5,400 bases of DNA from Kiritimatiellia bacterium. GTDB lineage: Bacteria > Verrucomicrobiota > Kiritimatiellia > RFP12 > UBA1067. This document shows, piece by piece, positions 1 to 5,391 of the stretch. Under the pieces are notes generated by a model that saw nothing but the letters and a program-made list of their open reading frames with translations, was not told the DNA's origin and did not search any database. Each line of letters starts with the position of its first letter. The first letter of the stretch is position 1. The stretch is from NCBI GenBank assembly GCA_017648225.1, contig JAGCJE010000077.1, positions 1 through 5,400 of the forward strand, in the 5' to 3' direction. A program made the position numbers and the translations under genes.

Positions 1-450
1 AAGCCGATCTGGTATCCTGCCGAGGCCGAAATTACGGTTAAGGACGGTGTGACTACGATTACATACGAGGACAGCGTTGTTGAAGTTCCCGAGTATTATA
101 CCGTTACGAGCGCACCTGCCGATGAAGGCGGATATACTGTAAAGCTCACGCTCAACGACCTCGCGACACCGCGTATCGCCAATAAGGTCGCGGACGGTGA
201 AGTCGAAACACCCGCCATCAAGATCGACGGCGATAAGGTTAAGATTCACCTTGAGGGTACTTACTCGACGCTCTACTATACGCTCGAAACTTCCGAGAAG
301 ATCGGTGATGGCGAGTCGTGGACCAAGGCCGAAGGTGATTGGTCTGAAGATAAGTCGGGCTTCGAGTTCACGATTACAGACGGCGAAAAGACTCCTTCGC
401 GCTTCTTCAGAGTCGGAGCGACTTCTGACGAAACAGCGTCCAACGAGTAA
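1..450 (+). CDS. C-terminal part of a probable secreted or surface beta-rich protein (5' end outside window)
   Basis: The frame is open from the first base of the window and ends at TAA 448-450, so this is the last 149 residues of a longer protein. A GTG at 49 is in frame, but I see no reason to start there because the coding sense continues upstream without a break. The visible part is acidic and rich in Thr, Gly, Tyr and Val in alternating polar/hydrophobic runs, as in beta-sandwich or surface-protein modules. It has no Cys. There is no membrane segment and no catalytic motif that I recognise. It ends with TDGEKTPSRFFRVGAT and a short polar tail. Tails of the form 'FFRV/FYRV' plus a few residues are, to my knowledge, frequent at the ends of secreted proteins in Kiritimatiellota/Verrucomicrobiota, which suggests export. 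A terminator follows within 25 nt, so it is not co-transcribed with the next genes. The function is unknown. Confidence 0.7.
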   Translation, partial: KPIWYPAEAEITVKDGVTTITYEDSVVEVPEYYTVTSAPADEGGYTVKLTLNDLATPRIANKVADGEVETPAIKIDGDKVKIHLEGTYSTLYYTLETSEKIGDGESWTKAEGDWSEDKSGFEFTITDGEKTPSRFFRVGATSDETASNE

Positions 451-474
451 TCGCTTACATTAATTCAACTAATG

Positions 475-515
475 CGAAGCCCGTGACTTATTTGTCGCGG
501 GCTTCGTATTTTTCT
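475..515 (+). terminator. Rho-independent terminator after the first gene
   Basis: The arms at 475-487 (CGAAGCCCGTGAC) and 494-506 (GTCGCGGGCTTCG) form a 13-bp stem with one G-T wobble (484/497) and a 6-nt loop TTATTT. A T-rich tract, TATTTTTCTT, follows. This is a textbook intrinsic terminator 24 nt after the TAA at 448-450, and it separates the first gene from the following cluster. Confidence 0.9.
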
Positions 516-552
516 TGAAAAGAAAGATCATAACAACGAGGGAACCTGACCG

Positions 553-582
553 CATCCCGTGTATTTTATCGTCTGCGGGATG
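553..582. repeat. Inverted repeat CATCCCG-N16-CGGGATG upstream of the promoter
   Basis: The perfect 7-bp arms at 553-559 and 576-582 are separated by 16 nt and have no T tract after them, so this is not terminator-like. The right arm overlaps the place where a -35 element would sit for the -10 at 602-607. It could be a regulator site or a small RNA hairpin. It does not match CIRCE (TTAGCACTC-N9-GAGTGCTAA) or a CtsR heptad repeat. Confidence 0.5.
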
Positions 583-583
583 A

Positions 584-597
584 ATTTCATCTGAAAT
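584..597. promoter_or_regulatory. Operator-like palindrome ATTTCA-TC-TGAAAT in the promoter spacer
   Basis: This is a perfect 6-bp dyad (584-589 and 592-597) with a 2-nt centre. It lies between the expected -35 position and the extended -10 (599-607). A protein bound here would cover the promoter, so it is a plausible repressor site for the cluster. I cannot assign it to a known regulator family. Confidence 0.4.
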
Positions 598-598
598 A

Positions 599-607
599 TG
601 GTATAAT
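599..607 (+). promoter_or_regulatory. Extended -10 sigma70-type promoter (TGGTATAAT) of the zinc finger-clpC-phosphoesterase cluster
   Basis: A perfect TATAAT at 602-607 is preceded by TG at 599-600 with one intervening base, which makes an extended -10. The -35 region is poor (around 580-585, ATGAAT), as is usual for extended -10 promoters. The predicted transcription start is about 613-616, at or within 3 nt of the ATG at 616. The mRNA would then have essentially no leader. No heat-shock sigma32-like element is evident. Confidence 0.7.
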
Positions 608-615
608 TTACGGCG

Positions 616-1497
616 ATGAAATGTGAAATGTGTCATGAGAATGACGCCGAGAGCGCGATTCAGATAATGCGCGACGGCGTCGAGGATGAATTGTACGTCT
701 GTCGCGATTGCGCCAAGGCGGAGAGACTGCGTCGTCAGAAAAAGAGCCAGCGCACCCGAAAGATGCCTTCGCTTCCGCCGGGCGTCTCCATGTCGGTTAC
801 CCAGATCGGGGGCGATGAGCCACCGCCTCAGATCATCGAGGCGATTATGAACGCTATGAGCGGGGTTGTCTCCGGTATCGACAAGGCCGCAAAGGCCATT
901 AAAGAGAAAGCGCCTGAGATGGTCAGTCTTTCGCTCAAGGGTGTAGACAAGCGTCTGTGCGTCGCAGAGGGTCTTCAGCTTGAAGGGCTTTTTCTGATTG
1001 GCGAAATCGAGGCTGTCCGCCGCGCTCTTCATGCGCTTGATATGGATCTCGCGGGCTACCAGATTGACGGCGTGAACGAGGCCGGCCACGTATATAAGCT
1101 TAAATATTCCTGCAGCGCCGACCGCGCAGAGCGGGTGCGCGATGAAATTATCGCGCAGGAGCTCAACGCCCGAATCAGGCTTTTTGAGGAAATGCCGCGC
1201 GTTTTCGGCGATTCGCTTTGCCGCGCGCTCGCGATTTTGAAGAATGCACGGCTTCTTTCGTCGGGAGAACTGTTCGATCTTCTTTCTCCCCTCAGACTCG
1301 CGGCGATGGAAAAGATGCTGGACGGAATAACTTTGAGAGGCGTAGAGTCTCTGATAGCTTCGATCGATATTTACAACAAGGAAGATACGCTGGATCAGCG
1401 TCAGCGCGACAAGATCGACGCCGCGCGCGCCGATGATATGAACAGCCGTTTTGAAGACGTCGTGATTAACGACAGAGCGGAGGGTAGATTTCTGTGA
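616..1497 (+). CDS. McsA-type zinc finger fused to a degenerate McsB-like (phosphagen kinase) C-terminal domain; putative ClpC adaptor
   Basis: This is a 293-residue hybrid. Residues 1-36 match the first zinc finger of McsA, the activator of protein-arginine kinase McsB: CEMCHE at 3-8 and CRDCAK at 29-34 give a CxxC...CxxC site. The second McsA zinc finger and its UVR coil are absent. Residues 40-102 are a basic, then Pro/Ala-rich linker. Residues about 103-275 align with the C-terminal half of McsB as I recall the B. subtilis protein. Examples are LEGLFLIGEIEAVRRAL against LPALVLTRQINRIIPAI, then LAILKNARLLSSGELFDLLSPLRL against a YGVLSNCRMIESKET...LSDVRL block, then QRDKIDAA against ERDIRRAA. 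The kinase N-lobe is missing, and the catalytic Cys and Gly-Glu-Gly positions are not conserved (Ser105; Asp151-Gly-Val-Asn), so kinase activity is unlikely. Arg264-Asp265, equivalent to the McsB pArg-pocket pair, are kept. The start is fixed because the first zinc ligand is residue 3; no Shine-Dalgarno sequence precedes it. The gene overlaps clpC by 4 nt, which implies translational coupling and a role as a ClpC partner. I am confident of the McsA/McsB relationship and much less sure of the function. Confidence 0.8.
   Translation: MKCEMCHENDAESAIQIMRDGVEDELYVCRDCAKAERLRRQKKSQRTRKMPSLPPGVSMSVTQIGGDEPPPQIIEAIMNAMSGVVSGIDKAAKAIKEKAPEMVSLSLKGVDKRLCVAEGLQLEGLFLIGEIEAVRRALHALDMDLAGYQIDGVNEAGHVYKLKYSCSADRAERVRDEIIAQELNARIRLFEEMPRVFGDSLCRALAILKNARLLSSGELFDLLSPLRLAAMEKMLDGITLRGVESLIASIDIYNKEDTLDQRQRDKIDAARADDMNSRFEDVVINDRAEGRFL
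1479..1484 (+). promoter_or_regulatory. Shine-Dalgarno (GGAGGG) deciding the clpC start
   Basis: GGAGGG lies inside the end of the preceding gene, 9 nt before GTG 1494. The in-frame alternatives GTG 1500 and ATG 1503 would be 15 and 18 nt away, which is too far. This favours GTG 1494, although ATG 1503 would give an N-terminus (MFSKNAL) closer to classical ClpC proteins. Confidence 0.7.
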
Positions 1498-3968
1498 ATG
1501 TGATGTTTTCAAAAAATGCGCTTGATGCGCTCAACGCGTCCCAGAGCTGCGCGAGGCAGCTGGGCCACGATCATGTCGGATGCGAGCATATCCTGCTTTC
1601 GATTCTGGCGATTCCGAAATGTCAGGCCTCGGCCAGATTTGAGAAACTCGATCTTAAATTGGACGAACTCTCCGAGTCGATGAAGACGATGATCGCTTCG
1701 CCTTCGGACGCGCTTCTTCAGCGAGGCGCTCTGCCGCTCACGGCGAGAACGCGCAAGGTTCTCCAGATTGCCGAAATGCTTGCCGGGAAGGGTAATGCCG
1801 TCGATACGGTCAATCTTGTCGCCGCAATGCTTCGCGAGGGCGAGAACGCCGCAGCTCAGCTTCTTTTCAACGCCGGCGTCACGCTTGATAATTTCATGGC
1901 GGCGGGAACGCAGGGGGGATCAGGTAAAGGCGAAGGCGAAGGTAAAGGCGGAGGCGAAGGTGAAGGTGAAGGTGAAGGGGCAGGCGAAGAGGACGAGGAG
2001 ATTTCCCAAGAACCTAAGCATAAGCCTGTTAAAACTCCGACCGTTAACGCTTTTGGCCGCGATTTGACCGAATTGGCGAGACTTGGCAAGCTCGACCCCG
2101 TAATCGGCCGCGCGAAGGAGCTTAAGCGGATAATCCAGATTCTTTCGCGCAGATCCAAAAACAACGCCGTCCTGATCGGCGAGGCCGGCGTCGGCAAGAC
2201 CGCCGTCGTAGAAGGTCTCGCCCAGGCGATTCACCGTGGCGAAGTTCCAGAGAAGATGCAGTCGAAGCGCGTTGTGGCGCTCGATATGGCCCGAGTCGTC
2301 GCAGGTACGCAGTATCGCGGACAGTTCGAGGAGCGTCTTAAAAAGATCATCGACGAGACGTCGCGCAGCGGCGATATAATTCTCTTTCTCGACGAGATAC
2401 ATACGATGGTCGGCGCAGGCGGTTCGGAGGGCGCGATGGATGCGGCGAACATTTTAAAGCCCGCTCTCGCCCGCGGAGAACTGCTGTGCGTCGGCGCGAC
2501 GACACTCAAGGAGTATCACAAGTCGATTGAGAAGGACGCCGCGCTGGAGCGCCGCTTCCAGCCCGTCCAGGTCGACGAGCCGACGGTTGCCGATACGATT
2601 GATATTTTAAAGGGCATCGCATCCAAGTATGAAGAGCATCACGGCGTCAGATTTTCTGACGAAGCTTTAAGAGCTGCCGTAGAGCTTACGGCGCGTTATA
2701 TGCCTTCGCGGCAGCTCCCCGACAAGGCTATCGACGCGATCGACGAGACGGGTGCGAGGTTGCGCTCGGCGGCGAGCGCGAGACCGAAGAGCCTTGTCGA
2801 GCGTCAGGAGAGAATCGATACGTTGCGCGGCAAAAAGGATCTAGCCGTCAAGGATGGCGACTTCGATACGGCTGCCGGTTACCGCGATGCCATAAAGGAG
2901 GCGTCAGCCGAGTTTGCAAAAGCGCTTGCGAAATGGCGTGAGACCCATTCTGAAGAGATTCTCGAGGTCGGCGAGAACGATCTCGCCGAAACAGTCTCTT
3001 CGATGAGCGGTGTGCCCGTTGAAAAGATGAATGCGACGACCGCAGAGAAGCTGCACGGCATGGAGAAGTCTCTCGGGTCGGTTGTTGTCGGCCAGGAAAG
3101 CGCGATCAATGCGATTTCGCGCGCGCTGAGACGTTCGCGGGCGTTTTTGTCCGATCCTAAAAGACCTATCGGAAGTTTTCTTTTCCTAGGTCCTACCGGC
3201 GTCGGAAAGACCCATCTGGCCAAGATGCTCGCGGAGAAGGTTTACGGCGACGACAAGGCTCTGATCACGCTCGATATGAGCGAATTTCAGGAGAAGTATT
3301 CCTCGTCGCGTCTCGTCGGTGCGCCTCCCGGGTATGTCGGCTATGATGAGGGCGGACAGCTTACCGAGAAGGTTCGCCGCAGGCCCTATTCCGTCGTCCT
3401 CTTCGACGAATTCGAGAAGGCGAACGGCGATGTCTGCAATATGCTGCTGCAGATTCTCGACGACGGACGATTGACCGACGGACAGGGGCGCGTCATCGAT
3501 TTCAGAAATACGATTATAATCTGTACGGCGAATCTTGGGTTCGATTTCGCGCGGGAAGGCCATTCGCTCGGTTTCGCGACTCAGACGAGCGAGAATAATT
3601 ACGATGTTCTCAAAGAGAAGCTCATTGATGAAGCGAAAAAGACTTTCCGCCCTGAGCTTCTTAACCGTTTCGACGAAACGGTCGTCTTCAAAAAACTTGA
3701 GAAGAACGATCTTATTAAGATTCTCGAACTTGAAGTTGCAAAGTTGTGCGAGCGCCTCAAGGATGCTCATATTTCGCTTTCGCTAGATCCGAAGGCGTCC
3801 GACTTCCTCGTCGAGAAGGGCTACGACAGCGCTCTCGGAGCGAGACCCCTAAGGAGAATCGTTCAGGAATATCTTGAGGATCCTCTCGCCGACATGGTCC
3901 TCGCGGGTAAAGCCAAAGCGCGCATTCGCGTTAAACTCGACAAATCGGGCGATAAATTGAAATTCTGA
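1494..3968 (+). CDS. clpC: ATP-dependent Clp protease ATP-binding subunit ClpC (AAA+ unfoldase)
   Basis: This is an 824-residue double-ring AAA+ unfoldase, close to the usual ClpC length. It unfolds cytoplasmic proteins and threads them into the ClpP peptidase. The order is: Clp N-domain with two repeats (about 5-136); a Gly/Glu/Lys low-complexity linker (141-170); NBD1 with Walker A GEAGVGKT (229-236, Ala in place of the usual Pro), pore loop YRG (274-276), Walker B LFLDE (297-301) and Arg fingers R353/R354; and a short ClpC-type middle domain with a UVR motif (about 430-482), which distinguishes it from ClpB and ClpA. NBD2 follows, with Walker A GPTGVGKT (566-573), pore loop GYVG (613-616), Walker B LFDE (636-639), sensor 1 N680, Arg finger R725 and sensor 2 GARPLRR (782-788). 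The ClpP-docking loop is LGF at 692-694. In the N-domain, the first pArg-site motif EH (31-32) is kept but the second is changed to Val106-Asn107. It overlaps the upstream McsA/McsB hybrid by GTGA, and the phosphoesterase gene begins 8 nt downstream. The identification is firm. Confidence 0.97.
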   Translation: MNVMFSKNALDALNASQSCARQLGHDHVGCEHILLSILAIPKCQASARFEKLDLKLDELSESMKTMIASPSDALLQRGALPLTARTRKVLQIAEMLAGKGNAVDTVNLVAAMLREGENAAAQLLFNAGVTLDNFMAAGTQGGSGKGEGEGKGGGEGEGEGEGAGEEDEEISQEPKHKPVKTPTVNAFGRDLTELARLGKLDPVIGRAKELKRIIQILSRRSKNNAVLIGEAGVGKTAVVEGLAQAIHRGEVPEKMQSKRVVALDMARVVAGTQYRGQFEERLKKIIDETSRSGDIILFLDEIHTMVGAGGSEGAMDAANILKPALARGELLCVGATTLKEYHKSIEKDAALERRFQPVQVDEPTVADTIDILKGIASKYEEHHGVRFSDEALRAAVELTARYMPSRQLPDKAIDAIDETGARLRSAASARPKSLVERQERIDTLRGKKDLAVKDGDFDTAAGYRDAIKEASAEFAKALAKWRETHSEEILEVGENDLAETVSSMSGVPVEKMNATTAEKLHGMEKSLGSVVVGQESAINAISRALRRSRAFLSDPKRPIGSFLFLGPTGVGKTHLAKMLAEKVYGDDKALITLDMSEFQEKYSSSRLVGAPPGYVGYDEGGQLTEKVRRRPYSVVLFDEFEKANGDVCNMLLQILDDGRLTDGQGRVIDFRNTIIICTANLGFDFAREGHSLGFATQTSENNYDVLKEKLIDEAKKTFRPELLNRFDETVVFKKLEKNDLIKILELEVAKLCERLKDAHISLSLDPKASDFLVEKGYDSALGARPLRRIVQEYLEDPLADMVLAGKAKARIRVKLDKSGDKLKF
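1923..1988 (+). repeat. Hexanucleotide repeat (GGY-RAR units) encoding the Gly-Glu/Lys linker of ClpC
   Basis: Eleven in-frame 6-nt units, mostly GGTGAA or GGCGAA with GGTAAA, GGCGGA and GGGGCA variants, encode residues 144-165 of ClpC. They are followed by an acidic EEDEE stretch. They form the flexible link between the N-domain and the first ATPase ring. Three perfect consecutive GGTGAA copies at 1959-1976 suggest expansion by slippage. Confidence 0.85.
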
Positions 3969-3976
3969 TTTTCGAC

Positions 3977-5119
3977 ATGTTTAAAACGCTGTTCACGATA
4001 CTTCCGTTCGTTTTCGCCGGACTTTTAATACCAGCATTTGTTCTTGCGGGCAAAATCAGGACGCGCGGTCAGGCGATCTGGACGATGGTGTTTCTTTTCT
4101 GCGCATCCAAGTTCGTCTGCTTCGAAGCGATCGGAGGTAACGCGTTTGCGCCGGAATTGCCCGAGAAGGTTATATGGTTCTGGAACTGGGCCTATTCGGG
4201 GATGTGCGTACTGCTCGCGTTTACGCTTTTGGCGCTTCCCGTCAGATTTTTCGTTTCCAGGCGCTATCCTTTTGACCGGTGGCGTATGGGATGGGTTGTT
4301 GCTCTTCCCGTGCTGGCGTGGACAGTCGCGGCGATTGGCGTCTACAACGGGTATAAGGCTCCCGAGGTGAAGGAGGTCTCTATCGAATATGAAAATCTGC
4401 CCGAAGGCCTCGACGGTTACAGAATTGTACACATATCCGACATTCACGCAAGTTCCGCCTCGCGGCGCTGGAGAACGGAAAAAATCGTCGAGCTCGCAAA
4501 CGCGGCCAAGCCGGATCTGATCTGCGTCACGGGAGATCTGTCCGACGGTTACAGCGCGAAAAGGCAGAAGGATCTCGAGCCTATCAGAAAGTTAAAGGCG
4601 GAAGACGGCGTTTATTTTTCAACAGGCAATCACGAATATTACTTCGACTCCCTTAATTGGCGAATGACTTTCGCCAAGTGGGGCTTGAGAATTCTTGATA
4701 ATAGATGCGTTTTCCCCCGTTCGGATTTAGTAATTGGCGGAGTGAACGACTTGGAGTGTAAAAGGGTGCGTGATCTGAAGCCTGATCCCGCGAGAGTTTT
4801 CGAGGTCGCGACGAACGGCGAATTCAGGATTCTTCTTCAGCATCGCCCCGCGCCGGATTACGCCAAGATTCACGGCGACGGTTATAAATACGGCGCCGAC
4901 CTCCAGCTTTCGGGTCATACCCACGGCGGCGTAATGCCGGGGTTGAATTGGTTGGTTTCCAGAGCGAATAAGGGTTTCGTCAAAGGCCTTTACAGAAAAG
5001 AGGACGGATCTGCGCTTTACGTTTCTCCGGGATCCGGACAGTGGGCGGGATTTCCCGTCAGGCTTTTCAACGACAGCGAAATCACCGTCATTACTTTGCG
5101 CAGGAAACGTGGCCGGTAA
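3977..5119 (+). CDS. Membrane-anchored calcineurin-like metallophosphoesterase (YkuE/YaeI-like)
   Basis: This 380-residue protein has an N-terminal membrane part and a complete C-terminal metallophosphoesterase domain. Four hydrophobic segments lie at about 5-25, 33-52, 68-92 and 104-124. The loops after segments 1 (KIRTR) and 3 (RFFVSRRYPFDRWR) are strongly basic, so by the positive-inside rule they are cytoplasmic and the catalytic domain faces the periplasm. The domain (about 146-375) carries the full two-metal set: SDIH (D155, H157), GD (D187), GNHE (N218, H219), QH (H289) and GHTHGG (H314, H316). Members of this group hydrolyse phosphodiesters or phosphomonoesters; YkuE/YaeI-type and LpxH-related enzymes act on lipid or nucleotide phosphates. 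The sequence does not reveal the substrate here. ATG 3977 is 8 nt after the clpC stop and has no clear Shine-Dalgarno, so translation probably depends on clpC. The link to proteolysis may be mere co-transcription. The family is certain; the substrate is unknown. Confidence 0.9.
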   Translation: MFKTLFTILPFVFAGLLIPAFVLAGKIRTRGQAIWTMVFLFCASKFVCFEAIGGNAFAPELPEKVIWFWNWAYSGMCVLLAFTLLALPVRFFVSRRYPFDRWRMGWVVALPVLAWTVAAIGVYNGYKAPEVKEVSIEYENLPEGLDGYRIVHISDIHASSASRRWRTEKIVELANAAKPDLICVTGDLSDGYSAKRQKDLEPIRKLKAEDGVYFSTGNHEYYFDSLNWRMTFAKWGLRILDNRCVFPRSDLVIGGVNDLECKRVRDLKPDPARVFEVATNGEFRILLQHRPAPDYAKIHGDGYKYGADLQLSGHTHGGVMPGLNWLVSRANKGFVKGLYRKEDGSALYVSPGSGQWAGFPVRLFNDSEITVITLRRKRGR

Positions 5120-5147
5120 AACATCTCCGCCAGGCAATTTTCTGTAC

Positions 5148-5163
5148 AACAGTAATTATTGTT
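5148..5163. repeat. AT-rich palindrome AACAGTAATTATTGTT
   Basis: This 16-nt dyad is centred between 5155 and 5156, with 7 of 8 pairs Watson-Crick and one G-T (5152/5159). It lies 28 nt after the phosphoesterase stop codon. It could be a protein-binding site or chance in AT-rich spacer sequence. Confidence 0.35.
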
Positions 5164-5164
5164 T

Positions 5165-5193
5165 AGCCGTCAATGGCTTCGCGCTTTTCTTTT
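5165..5193 (+). terminator. Weak terminator-like hairpin after the phosphoesterase gene
   Basis: AGCC (5165-5168) pairs with GGCT (5175-5178) around a 6-nt loop. A T-rich but interrupted tract, CTTTTCTTTT, follows at 5184-5193 after a short GC spacer. The stem is only 4 bp, so it would be weak. It is the best terminator candidate seen downstream of the cluster within the window. Confidence 0.3.
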
Positions 5194-5221
5194 GCTTGCA
5201 TGTTGCTATGCTATGTATAAA
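5192..5221 (+). promoter_or_regulatory. Possible sigma70 promoter reading rightward (TTGCTT-18 nt-TATAAA)
   Basis: TTGCTT at 5192-5197 and TATAAA at 5216-5221 are 18 nt apart, with a perfect TTG and a 5/6 match at -10. It would start a transcript near 5228 running into the hairpin cluster and out of the window. No gene start is visible after it, so this is tentative. Confidence 0.3.
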
Positions 5222-5253
5222 TGCGGCCACGGATTAGTGCTATAGGGAGTTTT

Positions 5254-5391
5254 GTAGCGGAAGGTTTAGTTTTGCGCTACGCTTAATAGCCGCTCCGCGG
5301 CGATACACGAAAACTGAGTCGGTGACGAATCGTGCATTCGCACGATTGAAGCGATTCCGCTCACTTGCGGCTTAACGCTTCGCGTTGCCGC
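5254..5391. repeat. Cluster of short hairpins, probable intergenic repeat element (continues past the window edge)
   Basis: Several inverted repeats follow one another: GTAGCG/CGCTAC (5254-5259 and 5275-5280); GCCGC-TCC-GCGGC (5289-5301); AATCGTGC-ATTC-GCACGATT (5328-5347, 8-bp perfect stem); AGCG-ATTC-CGCT (5350-5361), which competes with CCGC-N6-GCGG (5357-5370); and GCGGC-tt-AACGC-TTC-GCGTT-GCCGC (5367-5391, 10 bp with a TT bulge). Such density is unlike the rest of the window. It resembles REP/BIME-like extragenic palindromic elements or a structured RNA, but I cannot match it to a named family. Apart from this cluster, the dyad, the weak hairpin and the tentative promoter, I see nothing else in 5120-5400. 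Confidence 0.55.

Noticed and set aside
553..582. Inverted repeat considered as a second terminator or a CIRCE/HrcA operator
   Set aside because: There is no T tract after the right arm, the loop is 16 nt, and the arms do not match the CIRCE consensus. It is kept only as an uncharacterised dyad.
469..1512. Long open frame on the - strand (about 347 codons) opposite the zinc finger gene
   Set aside because: It is antisense to a gene with clear McsA/McsB homology and includes the terminator region. The translation is Arg/His-rich with no recognisable domain, as expected for the reverse of a codon-biased gene.
3186..3770. Open frame on the - strand (about 194 codons) inside clpC
   Set aside because: It lies opposite the highly conserved NBD2 of ClpC, so it is explained by codon bias. 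No motif is recognised.
5254..5391. Hairpin array considered as a CRISPR array, tRNA or integron attC site
   Set aside because: There are no equal-length direct repeats with spacers, no cloverleaf or T-loop sequence, and no attC core-site pair. The stems differ from one another in sequence and size.
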